From: Mycobacterium persicum
GTDB taxonomy: Bacteria; Actinomycetota; Actinomycetes; Mycobacteriales; Mycobacteriaceae
Assembly (NCBI RefSeq): GCF_002086675.1
Contig: NZ_MVIF01000030.1
Location: 1-52,767 of the forward strand
Reading direction: 5' to 3'
DNA length: 52,767 bases
The notes below the pieces were generated by a model, which was not told the origin of the DNA, searched no databases, and was given only the letters and a program-made list of their open reading frames with translations. The translations under genes were made by a program, and so were the position numbers. Shown piece after piece: positions 1 through 8,954 of the stretch (position 1 is the stretch's first letter; every line of letters begins with the position of its first letter).

Positions 1-125
1 CCACCGTCGAAAATCAAGATCGAAAACCGCAATCCGAACCGATCAGGCCGCCACGTCAACCCCGCGAAACATCCGGGTTAGCCGACAAAATGGTCGCCAA
101 AGTTCAGCGGCGATAGCGAGATAGG

Positions 126-142
126 CGGCCGGACTCCGGCCG
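126..142. terminator. GC-rich hairpin downstream of the GH3 gene
   Basis: A perfect 7-bp stem (CGGCCGG / CCGGCCG) closes over a 3-base loop about 90 bases beyond the stop of the leftward beta-glucosidase gene. There is no T-tract on either side, so it is at best a mycobacterial-style, U-less terminator. The rest of positions 1-228 shows no gene I can support. Confidence 0.3.
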
Positions 143-228
143 GTCCGGTGATTCGTCGTCGCTTCCGGTCCCGCTCCGGGTCACCTCTTAGGCGGATTCG
201 TTCACCGCAGATAACTCCCGAGGTGCAT

Positions 229-2484
229 TTACCTGCCTTGGAGGGTTACGGCTACTTTCAGAGGCAGGTCACGCGAAGAGTTTCCTGCCCATATCGAATA
301 TTCTCCGGGAACGAGCCGGAATGCGTTGCGATCACCGTCGTAGCTGGAAAGAAACAGCGGTTCCACATGTACGGTGACGGTCTTCGACTCACCGGGTTCG
401 AGTGCCACCTTTTTCCAGCCGATCAGCCTGCGCGGCGGCTCTTGCGCACTTTCTGGCAAACCCGCGTAGATTTCGGCTATCTCCTCTCCGGCGCGCTTGC
501 CGGTATTCGTGACGCGGACGGTGACGTCAAGCGCGACTCCGGGGGTGACGTTCAGTTCCGAGTAAGAGAAGGTGGTGTAGGACAGGCCGAATCCAAACGG
601 AAACAGAGGCATCCTATTCTCCGCGTCATACCATTTGTAGCCGACCTTCAGGCCTTCGTCATAATGCACATCGAAGACTTTTTCGCCGGCCTTGGGGCCG
701 GTGGGGGCAGCTGGCTCGGCCGGCGGTTTCGTCGCGTCCGGATGCGGCATATCGGCCTCGCGTTTCGGGAACGTGATCGGCAGCTTGCCTGACGGGTTGA
801 TATCGCCGAAAAGAATGGCGGCTATCGCCTGTCCGCCACGTATGCCCGGATACCACGATTCAAGCACGGCGCTCACCTGATCCAGCCAGGGCATGGTTAC
901 CGCTCCTCCCGTCTCAAGCACCACGATGGTATGCGGATTGGCGGCAACGACGGCCTGAATCAGCGCGTCCTGATTGTTGGGGAGCGAGAGGTTGGGGAGA
1001 TCGGCACCTTCAGACTCGTGCTGGACAGCAAAGACAATCGCGACTTCGGAGGATTTTGCCAGCGCGGCTGCGGAGGCGGGATCATTCCCGGGATTATATT
1101 CAACTTTTGCCTGCGGGACTCGTTGGATAATAGCGTCTAATGGTGGTGAGCGGTGATAGACCCATTCCGGGGGGAGCGCCATGATATCGCCGTTATTGAC
1201 GCCGGGCGTGATAACGGGATTGCCTCCGGCGGGATCGACCTGTGCCGAACCGCCGCCCGAGATGACACCACCGTCGGCATGGCCGCCAATGACCGCGATG
1301 GATTTAATCGAGGACGCGTCCAATGGCAGTTGGCTCGCCGCATTCTTCAGAAGCACTGCGCCAGCCTCCTCAACCCGCTGCGCGACCTTGAAGCCATGCA
1401 TGACGTCGACCACCTTCGGATGCGCAGGATAATCGATGACCCCGGTGGCGAATTCAGTGCGAAGTACACGGTGAACCATGGAGTTCAACTGGTGCTGGGA
1501 AATCTCTCCGCGCCGGACCGCTTTTTTGAGTGGTTCGCCGAAATAGTCGCTGCCCGGCATTTCAATGTCAAGGCCGGCTCTGGCCGCGTTCACGGTGCTG
1601 TGCGTTCCGCCCCAATCGGAAACGACAAAGCCCCTAAATCCCCAGGCATCCTTGAGGACATCGCGGAGTAGATAATCGTTCTCGCAGGCATACGTGCCGT
1701 TGATCAAGTTGTAGGAGCACATCACCGCGCCGACGTCTGAATTACGGATGCCAATCTGGAACGCGAGCAAGTCTGACTCCTGCATCGAGCGCTTGCCAAT
1801 GATGGAGTTGGCGAAGTGGCGGCCGTCTTCCTGATCGTTGACAGCGTAGTGCTTGATATTGCCGATCACATGCTGATTCTGCAGACCTTTAATTTCCTCA
1901 CCGACCAGCGTGCCGGCGAGAATCGGATCCTCGCCCTTGTATTCGAAAGTGCGGCCATTACGCGGTTCGCGGGTAAGATTGACACCGCCGCCCAACGACA
2001 TGTTGAAGCCCTGGTCGCGTAACTCGGTGCCGATGAGGTCGCCGTATTCGTAGGCGATTTCGGGATCCCAGCTCGAGGCCTCGGCCACACCGGAAGGCAG
2101 CGCCGTGGAATAGCGGCTACGCGGTGCTCCACGGGCAACACCAACGGCGGCATCGGACATCTGCAGGTCAGGAATCCCCAAGCGTTCAATACCGGGAATA
2201 AAACCCGCGCCCCCAAGAGAACGCACGCCAGGCACTGACGTGGTTCCCTCAAGGAGAGTCCGCCATCCCAAGCCGTGAAGCAATTGCACTTTTTCGTCGA
2301 GCGTCATCTGCTGGATGACCAGATCGGCCCGCTCATCAGGAGAGAGGTATTTGTTTTCCCATGGGCGTTCGGGTGCGGCATTTACTGGTTGTCTGAATTG
2401 CGTGTACATTGGGGCCGAGGCGACAAGAAAGAAGAATGCCAGTATTAAATTAGCTGCTTTCAGCAGGGACCTGCGCAGAATCAT
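229..2484 (-). CDS. Exported glycoside hydrolase family 3 beta-glucosidase-type enzyme
   Basis: This 751-residue protein should hydrolyse terminal beta-linked sugars from glucosides or oligosaccharides outside the membrane. The start at 2484 is chosen because it opens a signal peptide (MILRRSLLKAANLILAFFFL) and has GGAG about 8 bases upstream; the frame stays open further but adds only polar residues. The GH3 N-domain contains the nucleophile motif SDWGG with Asp290. The second domain contains HESEGADL (Glu490/Glu492), the usual acid/base region. The C-terminal 110 residues form a fibronectin-III-like domain of the type seen in GH3 beta-glucosidases. Sampled GC is 57-58% against about 70% in nearby genes such as Tex, and the protein lacks the Ala/Val/Arg bias of the others, suggesting transfer from another phylum; this is inference. 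Substrate cannot be read from the sequence. Confidence 0.9.
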   Translation of the reverse strand: MILRRSLLKAANLILAFFFLVASAPMYTQFRQPVNAAPERPWENKYLSPDERADLVIQQMTLDEKVQLLHGLGWRTLLEGTTSVPGVRSLGGAGFIPGIERLGIPDLQMSDAAVGVARGAPRSRYSTALPSGVAEASSWDPEIAYEYGDLIGTELRDQGFNMSLGGGVNLTREPRNGRTFEYKGEDPILAGTLVGEEIKGLQNQHVIGNIKHYAVNDQEDGRHFANSIIGKRSMQESDLLAFQIGIRNSDVGAVMCSYNLINGTYACENDYLLRDVLKDAWGFRGFVVSDWGGTHSTVNAARAGLDIEMPGSDYFGEPLKKAVRRGEISQHQLNSMVHRVLRTEFATGVIDYPAHPKVVDVMHGFKVAQRVEEAGAVLLKNAASQLPLDASSIKSIAVIGGHADGGVISGGGSAQVDPAGGNPVITPGVNNGDIMALPPEWVYHRSPPLDAIIQRVPQAKVEYNPGNDPASAAALAKSSEVAIVFAVQHESEGADLPNLSLPNNQDALIQAVVAANPHTIVVLETGGAVTMPWLDQVSAVLESWYPGIRGGQAIAAILFGDINPSGKLPITFPKREADMPHPDATKPPAEPAAPTGPKAGEKVFDVHYDEGLKVGYKWYDAENRMPLFPFGFGLSYTTFSYSELNVTPGVALDVTVRVTNTGKRAGEEIAEIYAGLPESAQEPPRRLIGWKKVALEPGESKTVTVHVEPLFLSSYDGDRNAFRLVPGEYSIWAGNSSRDLPLKVAVTLQGR

Positions 2485-2759
2485 CGATTGCGCTCCAGAA
2501 ATCTCGTCAGATCGATCAGCTCCTCCGTTTCGGTTTTGACTTCCTGGGAAATCATCGACCATCGCGGCCGGCCGAACCAGATCACGTGCTCCGAGCTTGC
2601 GCTCGTAGGCAATGAGGTTCGGCTTCGCCCGGTCTCCAGTAAAGAGCCTTTGACCCTGATGCGTTTCCAGAGTGCCCTGTTTCTTATCTCAACTGCCGAC
2701 CACTCAACCCGCAGCCGCGGGTGTCGGGCCGGGGCGGAACGGGTAGGACTGCCGTTGTG

Positions 2760-3245
2760 ATGACTGAGCAAGAGTTGGCCGCTGAGCTTGGCCACCCGGA
2801 AGCCCAGAAGCTGCTCTCCGGCTCCATGGCCCGGCTCGCCTACAACGGACACGATGGCTTCCCGCGGGTGATCCCGGTCGGGTTCTACTGGACCGGAGAC
2901 CGCATCGTCGTCTCCACGGCACCGACCTCCCCCAAGGCCCGCGCGCTTTCGCGCCGTCCGCACGTGGCATTGACGATCGACACCGGCTCCACCCCAGAAG
3001 AGGCGAAGGCCCTGTTGGTGCGTGGCCTCGCCACACTGCAAACCGTCGACGGCGTCACCGACGAGTACCTCGCGGCGGCGAGGAGGTCGATGGACGAAAC
3101 CCAACTCGCCGAGTTCGAACACAACGTGCGGTCGACGTATCAGCAGATGGTGCGCATCTCGATCGAGCCACGCTGGGCGCGGCTCTATGACTTTGGCGCC
3201 GGCCGGTTACCGGCTTTCCTCGCGAACCTGATCAAGGATCGTTAG
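2760..3245 (+). CDS. Pyridoxamine 5'-phosphate oxidase-fold (split-barrel flavin/F420) protein
   Basis: The 161-residue protein has the compact layout of split-barrel flavoproteins: a helix (residues 1-20), then the strand pattern MARLAYNGHDGFPRVIPVGF, a second block IVVSTAPTSPKARALSRRPH and ALTIDTG. This matches the PPOX/general-stress FMN-binding group, many actinobacterial members of which bind F420 or FMN. No catalytic assignment is possible. The start is the ATG at 2760; a GTG one codon earlier is an alternative. It ends tail-to-tail with the DUF2293 gene, overlapping it by four bases, so the two are not co-transcribed. The 275 bases between this gene and the GH3 gene hold no other gene I can support. 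Confidence 0.8.
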   Translation: MTEQELAAELGHPEAQKLLSGSMARLAYNGHDGFPRVIPVGFYWTGDRIVVSTAPTSPKARALSRRPHVALTIDTGSTPEEAKALLVRGLATLQTVDGVTDEYLAAARRSMDETQLAEFEHNVRSTYQQMVRISIEPRWARLYDFGAGRLPAFLANLIKDR

Positions 3246-4366
3246 CCAGACTCGGCCTTGCATCGCGGAAGCGAATGGGGACCCGGTAGCGATGCGGTCA
3301 CAGCCCGAGCCTGCCGTGTTGTCGCCATGCCACCGTCGTGCCAGCCGTTCATTACGTCCGCGACACGCTGATGTACCCGGTGCCGCGCGGTTTCCCGTTC
3401 GACCGCCGACATCAGCAGCATGTCGTAATCGGTGTCGACGTGTCGGACCGACGCCGCTACGGCTAGTCGTATCGCGTCCGGATCCAGGGCCCGTCCGGCC
3501 GCGGTTCGTCCGATCCGGCCGCTGGCACGCGCCGCCGCGTGGCGTGCGATCGACTCGGCCCGGTCCGCAGGACAATACGGAAACAACTCCCGGATCGCGC
3601 CGGCAAATTCCGCCTGAAACCGCGCATCCTCGCCGGCCCGTCGCACTTTGTCGCGCTCCCGGCGGCGCAGCCGCAACTCGGCGTCGGAGAGGCATCCCTG
3701 CTCGGCCCGTTCAATGGCCTCCGGCTCGGCGAGGATGCCCTGGCGTTCGTAGCGGTTGCGTGAACGACTCCACCGCACCACCACCGCCGAAAGCCGGCTG
3801 ATCTTCTTGGCCCGCCGGGTAAGCGCGGCATCACCAGACGGCAGGAACTCGAGATGGCCCAGGTCCGCGCAGTCCAGGCAGCGGGGCCCGTCGTCCTCCA
3901 TGAACAGCAGGTCGCCGGTGCCATCGCAGGCCGTGCAGGTCCACTCTTTGAGCGGCGAGATCACCACGAGATCCGGTGGCCGGCTCTGCCGCTTGATCGC
4001 GTTCTGAGACAGGTACGGAGACACCCAGCGCGTACGGTAGGCGCGCTCGGTTGCGGCATCGGCGGTGACGCTGAACCGCAGCTCGCGGCGGTCCCGGGTG
4101 CGGGCAATGTAATCGGTTTCCGACGGCTGGAGCCCGCGGTTCTGCGCCCACTGCCGCAACGCCGCCATCGCCGCCGCGACCTTGGCCGGTTTGACCTGCA
4201 TGAGTTGCTCCAAGGCTGCCACCCGACCCTGCCGCCAGATGTCGAGCTGCGACGGCGCAAGCCAGTTCAAGCCGACCAACACATCGATCGCGCTGACCAA
4301 TCGCCGTTCCGCGAGCAGCGCCTCGGCCGCTCGCGTGACGCGCTGTTCCAGGTCCTGCCGTGTCAT
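3242..4366 (-). CDS. DUF2293 domain protein with a central zinc ribbon
   Basis: The 374-residue protein has three parts. Residues 1-150 are a basic, helical N-terminus. The middle carries two CxxC pairs (CTAC and CLDC) about 20 residues apart, a probable structural zinc site. The C-terminal third matches DUF2293: FPYCP, then RIGRTAAGRALD and IRHVDTDYDMLLM. DUF2293 proteins are common in actinobacteria without an established biochemical role; the zinc ribbon and many arginines suggest nucleic-acid contact, which is inference only. It is convergent with the flavoprotein gene. The leader between 4367 and 4593 has no gene but contains a 12-bp palindrome at 4572. Confidence 0.75.
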   Translation of the reverse strand: MTRQDLEQRVTRAAEALLAERRLVSAIDVLVGLNWLAPSQLDIWRQGRVAALEQLMQVKPAKVAAAMAALRQWAQNRGLQPSETDYIARTRDRRELRFSVTADAATERAYRTRWVSPYLSQNAIKRQSRPPDLVVISPLKEWTCTACDGTGDLLFMEDDGPRCLDCADLGHLEFLPSGDAALTRRAKKISRLSAVVVRWSRSRNRYERQGILAEPEAIERAEQGCLSDAELRLRRRERDKVRRAGEDARFQAEFAGAIRELFPYCPADRAESIARHAAARASGRIGRTAAGRALDPDAIRLAVAASVRHVDTDYDMLLMSAVERETARHRVHQRVADVMNGWHDGGMATTRQARAVTASLPGPHSLPRCKAESG

Positions 4367-4571
4367 AGACGGGCCAAGCCTACCCGCCGGGTGTGCTCGA
4401 CGAAACGGTGGCCACCCGCAGACCGGACCATCAGCTTCCCGAAAGCACTAGTGGCACAGGGACTCTCAATACCACCTCGCGAAACACCCGGGCGGCCGGC
4501 AACCAGGACCGTGCAGTCGGCTACCCGACCGCCGAGGACGCTGCGTGACCGAGGCGCCAGACATGTTGATC

Positions 4572-4583
4572 GATCAGCTGATC
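4572..4583. repeat. 12-bp perfect palindrome GATCAGCTGATC
   Basis: It lies 10 bases past the stop of the leftward exported-protein gene and about 200 bases upstream of the DUF2293 start. The flanking TTGATC and ATCAATT extend it imperfectly. It could be a weak terminator or a protein-binding site; nothing decides between them. Confidence 0.3.
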
Positions 4584-4593
4584 AATTGGCCGA

Positions 4594-5271
4594 TCACCGT
4601 GGCGGCATCGGCCGCATGGATCCGATGAAGTAGCTTTCCTGCCCGGTGGGGTATCCGCCGCCGTCAGTGGCGATATGAACGTGGTCGTAATGGTTGAGCG
4701 TTTCGGAGCCGTAATCCGCCGTCCAGCTCGGGGCGCCGATGCCCGGGTAGAGCTTCTGCCGCCAGATCACATGGAGCACGCCCCAGCGTTTGGCGTTCGC
4801 CAGGGCATACCCGGCGATCTGGTTGCCGAGCTCGATACCGGCGGGGGAGTCATGGCCGGGGATCATCACGTCGATCGCCAACCCGTTGGGATGCCACTTC
4901 AACGGATCCTGCCGAAACCCGTAGATGGTGCTGATCTGGGGAAAGAGCACGCTGATGGCGCGGGCCGCCCAGATGGTCTTGATCTGCAGCCCCTGCTCGG
5001 ATGCGACGCCGGCAGGTAACGCCATTTGGAAGTCTTGGCCGGCGACGGGTGCGGCCGCCGTCAACATGTCCACCTCCGCCGGACTGGCGGTGGGCGCTGC
5101 GCTGGGCGGCACGGCCGCGGTACTTGTGGGGGTTGCCGCCGGGGTCTGGACGCAGCACGGCCGCTCGGTGGCTTGGGCGTAGATCATGGCGGCAGAGACG
5201 ACGAGTGAGGCCGCGATTGCCAACCAGCGGCCTCGCCCGTTGGCTAACGCGGCGGTGCCCACGCACAGCAC
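4594..5271 (-). CDS. Secreted M15-like (ARB-07466-type C-terminal domain) protein
   Basis: A 225-residue exported protein. The GTG start at 5271 precedes a hydrophobic stretch (WLAIAASLVVSAAMIYA, about residues 16-32), then a Thr/Pro/Ala-rich linker and a globular domain. The domain shows HPNGLAIDVMIPG, then YALANAKRWGVLHVIWRQ, and ends with HYDHVHIATDGG. The spaced His...Asp...HxxH pattern is that of M15/VanY-type zinc peptidases and of a related mycobacterial secreted family. Cell-wall peptide cleavage is therefore plausible but not shown. It lies 66 bases downstream of the glycogen phosphorylase gene on the same strand and might be read through from it. An in-frame GTG three codons downstream is an alternative start. 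Confidence 0.7.
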   Translation of the reverse strand: MLCVGTAALANGRGRWLAIAASLVVSAAMIYAQATERPCCVQTPAATPTSTAAVPPSAAPTASPAEVDMLTAAAPVAGQDFQMALPAGVASEQGLQIKTIWAARAISVLFPQISTIYGFRQDPLKWHPNGLAIDVMIPGHDSPAGIELGNQIAGYALANAKRWGVLHVIWRQKLYPGIGAPSWTADYGSETLNHYDHVHIATDGGGYPTGQESYFIGSMRPMPPR

Positions 5272-5337
5272 TCTAGTGGCGTGTGCGACGCATGTGGCAG
5301 TCCTTTTGATCTTTTTGTTGCACGAGTCCCGACCGGG

Positions 5338-7875
5338 TCAGTCGCTCGGAGATCCGATTGGCACCGGCGTGATGTTCCAGATGTCGTCGCAGTACTCGGC
5401 GATCGCCCGGTCCGAGGAGAACTTTCCGCTGTGCGCGGAGTTGAGGATGGACTTGCGGGTCCAGCTTTCGGTGTTCCGCCAGGTGGCGTCGACCTCCTGC
5501 TGGGCGCGCAGATAGTCGGCGTAGTCGGCGATGACCAAAAACGGATCGTGGTCGGTCAGGTTGGTGATCAGCGGGGCGAACACCTCGGTGTCGCCGCGCG
5601 AGAACCGGCCGTCGGCGATCAGCCCGAGAACCGCTGTGAGCTCGTCGCTTTCGGCGATGTAGTCCCTGGGCCGATAGCCTTGGCCGAGCACCTGCCGCAC
5701 CTCTTGGACCGTCAGCCCGAAGAGGAAGAAGTTCTCCGCGCCGACCTGCTCGCGGATCTCGACGTTGGCGCCGTCGAGGGTGCCGATGGTCAGCGCCCCG
5801 TTCATCATGAATTTCATATTCCCGGTGCCCGATGCTTCCTTGCCGGCCGTCGAGATCTGCTCGGAGAGATCTGCTGCCGGATAGATCACTTGGGCGTTTT
5901 GCACGTTGAAGTTCGGGATGAACGCCACCTTCATGCGGTCGTTGACGTCCGGGTCCGCGTTCACCGTTTCCGCAACGGAGTTGACCAGTTTGATGATGAG
6001 TTTTGCCATCGTGTAACCGGGCGCCGCCTTGCCGCCGAAAATGTATGCGCGCGGCGCCATTTCGAGATCCGGTCGCTGCTTGAGCCGGTGGTAGGCGGTG
6101 ATGATGTGCAGCAGGTTGAGATGCTGGCGCTTGTATTCGTGAATGCGCTTGACCTGGATATCGAAAAGCCAGTCCGGATCCAGCGCGATACCGGTGTTGG
6201 CTCGTACATAGTCCGACAGCCGCGTCTTGTTCTCCCGCTTGACGGCCCGCCACTGTTGCTGCAGTGCGGGATCACCCGCCAAGGGCGCCAGCGCACGCAA
6301 CCGGTCCAAGTCCCGCAACCACCCCTCTCCGAGCCGCTGATCGAGCAGTCTGCGCAGACCGGGATTGGCCAGGGCGACGAACCGGCGCGGTGTCGCCCCA
6401 TTGGTTTTGTTGCTGAAGCGCTCCGGCCACATCTCGTAGAAGTCTTTGAGAACAGTGGTTTTCAGTAGCTCGGAGTGCAATGCCGCGACACCGTTGACGG
6501 CATGGCTGCCGACGGTGGCCAGGTGCGCCATCCGAATTCGCCGGTCGCCGTCCTCGTCGATCAGCGACATCCGCCGGACGCGGTCCTCGTCACCGGGGAA
6601 CCGCGCCCGCACCTGGTCGAGGAAGCGGCGGTTGATCTCGTAGATGATCTCCAGGTGCCGCGGCAAGAACCGCTGAAACATTGACAGCGGCCAGGTTTCG
6701 AGCGCTTCGGGAAGCAGGGTGTGGTTGGTGTAGCCCAGCGAGGCCACGGTGATCTGCCATGCCTCGTCCCAGTCGAGGTCGCGCTCGTCGACGAGCAGCC
6801 GCATCAGCTCGGCGACGGCGATCGAGGGGTGGGTGTCGTTGAGTTGTATCGCGACCCGGTTCGAGAGTTCCCTGACGGGCAGACCGGCGAAGTCCTCGAG
6901 TAGGTGCAGCATGTCCTGCAGCGAGCAGGACACGAAGAAATACTGCTGGGCCAGCCGCAGTTGCTTACCGACTTCCGGCTGATCATTGGGGTAGAGCACC
7001 TTGGTGAGGGTTTCGGACACCACCTGGTCATCCACGGCCCGGTAGTAGTCGCCGGCGTTGAATGCGTCCAGGGCCAGCGACTGGATGGCGCGGGCGCTCC
7101 ACAGGGTCAGGGTGTTGCAGGTGTTGACGCCGTAACCCTGGATGGGCGTGCCGTAGTAGACGCCCTTGGCCGCGCGCTGCGGGATCCAGCGCACCCGGTA
7201 CCTGCCCCGCTCGTCGGTGTAGGACTCGGTGCGGCCGCCCCAGCCGACCTGGTAGCTCAGTTCGGGCTTGGCGATCTCCCACGGATTGCCGTCGGCCAGC
7301 CAGTTGTCGGTTTTCTCCACCTGCCAGCCGTCGTGGATTTCCTGGTCGAAAATGCCGAACTCATAGCGGATGCCATAACCGATGGCCGGACGCTCCAGGG
7401 CGGCCAGTGAGTCCAGGTAGCAGGCCGCCAGCCGGCCCAGTCCGCCGTTGCCCAGGCCCGGCTCCTCCTCGCAGGCCAGCACTTCGTCGAGGTCTTGGCC
7501 CAGCGCGGCCAACGCGGTGCGGGCCTGGTCCTCAAGTTGCAGGTTGAGCAGGTTGTTGCCCAGGTGCGGGCCGAGCAGGAACTCCGCCGACAGATAACAC
7601 GCCACCTTGCGGGAAAGGTCCAGATAGGTCTGGGTGGTCTCGATCCACCGCTGCTGCATCCGGTCGCGCACGGCCAGCGCCAAGGCGCGGTAGTAATGCT
7701 TCGGCTGCAACAGGGTGGCGGGGCGGCCCAGTGAGTAGCGCAGGTGGTCTTCGATGGCCTGGCGAAGAGCCTCCGAACTCATTCCGGTGCGGACGTCCTC
7801 GGCGCAGGTGGATGCCGCCGCCTCCGCGGAGGCTGTCGTCGACGCGTGGGCCGAAGATCGAATGACATCGCTCAT
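5338..7875 (-). CDS. glgP: Glycogen/maltodextrin phosphorylase (GT35, MalP/GlgP type)
   Basis: An 845-residue enzyme that phosphorolyses alpha-1,4-glucan ends to glucose-1-phosphate with pyridoxal phosphate. The PLP-lysine motif SGTGNMKFMMNGALTIGTLD is intact, with Lys688 as the Schiff-base lysine. Other family blocks are visible: EEPGLGNGGLGRLAACYLDS, QLNDTHPSIAVAELMR, IKRIHEYKRQ-like VKRIHEYKRQHLNLL, and FSNKTNGATPRR. The start has AGGGAA about 8 bases upstream. It is the classical E. coli/animal-type phosphorylase. The GlgP I remember from M. tuberculosis (Rv1328) belongs to a different sequence subgroup, so this may be an additional enzyme. The gene lies 51 bases behind the SCO6745-family gene on the same strand, consistent with one transcript. 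Confidence 0.95.
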   Translation of the reverse strand: MSDVIRSSAHASTTASAEAAASTCAEDVRTGMSSEALRQAIEDHLRYSLGRPATLLQPKHYYRALALAVRDRMQQRWIETTQTYLDLSRKVACYLSAEFLLGPHLGNNLLNLQLEDQARTALAALGQDLDEVLACEEEPGLGNGGLGRLAACYLDSLAALERPAIGYGIRYEFGIFDQEIHDGWQVEKTDNWLADGNPWEIAKPELSYQVGWGGRTESYTDERGRYRVRWIPQRAAKGVYYGTPIQGYGVNTCNTLTLWSARAIQSLALDAFNAGDYYRAVDDQVVSETLTKVLYPNDQPEVGKQLRLAQQYFFVSCSLQDMLHLLEDFAGLPVRELSNRVAIQLNDTHPSIAVAELMRLLVDERDLDWDEAWQITVASLGYTNHTLLPEALETWPLSMFQRFLPRHLEIIYEINRRFLDQVRARFPGDEDRVRRMSLIDEDGDRRIRMAHLATVGSHAVNGVAALHSELLKTTVLKDFYEMWPERFSNKTNGATPRRFVALANPGLRRLLDQRLGEGWLRDLDRLRALAPLAGDPALQQQWRAVKRENKTRLSDYVRANTGIALDPDWLFDIQVKRIHEYKRQHLNLLHIITAYHRLKQRPDLEMAPRAYIFGGKAAPGYTMAKLIIKLVNSVAETVNADPDVNDRMKVAFIPNFNVQNAQVIYPAADLSEQISTAGKEASGTGNMKFMMNGALTIGTLDGANVEIREQVGAENFFLFGLTVQEVRQVLGQGYRPRDYIAESDELTAVLGLIADGRFSRGDTEVFAPLITNLTDHDPFLVIADYADYLRAQQEVDATWRNTESWTRKSILNSAHSGKFSSDRAIAEYCDDIWNITPVPIGSPSD

Positions 7876-7926
7876 GTTCGTATTCCCTAGTTTTCAGCCG
7901 GGTGGTGGGTGCGAGTATCGGGCCTT

Positions 7927-8787
7927 TTAGAAATCCCGTCGCAGTCTCATCGGCGTGACGGCCGGCATGTCACCGCCGTCGATCACCGTCCGCGCGATCG
8001 GGGTCAGCGCCTGCAGTAATGCCTCGAGCTCGCCGTCGTCCAACGTGTCGTACGCGTGCAACCCCAGCGCGTCGGTGGTGGCCTCGATGTGGTTCTTCAC
8101 ATCGCGTCCGGCGGGCGTCATGCGACCATCCTCGTCGAGCAGGCCGCGGTCGATCAGGCTCTGCTGGCATGCGCGCCACTCGGCGTCGTCGTAGTGGCGG
8201 GTCTGCATGATGTAGTCGCGGGGCACCGCGTCGGCGGCGCTGTGCAACACGTTGGCCTCTCGTCCGGAGATACCGGCGGCGAGCAGCACGGCTACATGAC
8301 CGTCGCCGCGATGCTCGCGTAGCAACGTTGTCGCATGCCAGAGCGCGGCCACCGGATCCTCGGGCCAGGGCAAGGCGCGGTTGGCGGCGAATAGCGGCCG
8401 GCCGTCGACCCGCGCCCGCCGCGCAGCGCTACCCGCTAATCGGGCTGCGGTGCGCACGTTTTCGTCGTCGGTGAGTCCGTACCGTCGCAGCGCCGCCACC
8501 GCCGACTCGGCGCGCGCTTGCAATGCAAGGTGCGGCCCCGCGATTTCCCACGCCGTCGGTAGCGCCTTGGCCACCCGCCCCAGGTCGAAGTTGTAGAACA
8601 CCGCGGCCACGACTTCGGGTGGCACCTGGCCCAGCGGGGCCGACCGAGCAGCGAAGTAACCCATCCAAAATCCGCGGTAACCGAGATTTGTCAGGGCAGC
8701 ACGCGCCTCCGGTGCGAAGTACGTCACGGCGTGGACCGGTTCGAAGCGATCGTAGAGTTGACGGGCAAGCTCGGGTTTGCGTTGCAT
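7927..8787 (-). CDS. SCO6745-family protein
   Basis: A 286-residue, largely helical soluble protein. Its opening, MQRKPELARQLYDRFEPVHA followed by VTYFAPEA, and the later GYRGFWMGYFAARSAPLG and VAAVFYNFDLGRV are characteristic of the actinobacterial SCO6745 family. The C-terminal third (ACQQSLIDRGLLDEDGRMTP, AGRDVKNHIEATTDALG) resembles a winged-helix region. The family has no established biochemical role; a regulator is possible. The frame opens 20 codons further upstream, but the start at 8787 gives the conserved N-terminus. Its position immediately upstream of glgP suggests co-expression. Confidence 0.7.
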   Translation of the reverse strand: MQRKPELARQLYDRFEPVHAVTYFAPEARAALTNLGYRGFWMGYFAARSAPLGQVPPEVVAAVFYNFDLGRVAKALPTAWEIAGPHLALQARAESAVAALRRYGLTDDENVRTAARLAGSAARRARVDGRPLFAANRALPWPEDPVAALWHATTLLREHRGDGHVAVLLAAGISGREANVLHSAADAVPRDYIMQTRHYDDAEWRACQQSLIDRGLLDEDGRMTPAGRDVKNHIEATTDALGLHAYDTLDDGELEALLQALTPIARTVIDGGDMPAVTPMRLRRDF

Positions 8788-8954
8788 TCCTGAAGCTAAC
8801 CACTCGGTTTGGGGATGGCGCCTCGGGCATGGCCGAGTATGGGTCACGCCGATAGGTTGGTTAGTGTCGCGAACGGTGTTTGGTGCCGGCGCGCCGTCGG
8901 CATCCTCTAGGCGCGGTAGCGGGCCAGTCGCCGCCTACCAGAACGGAGCCAGCC

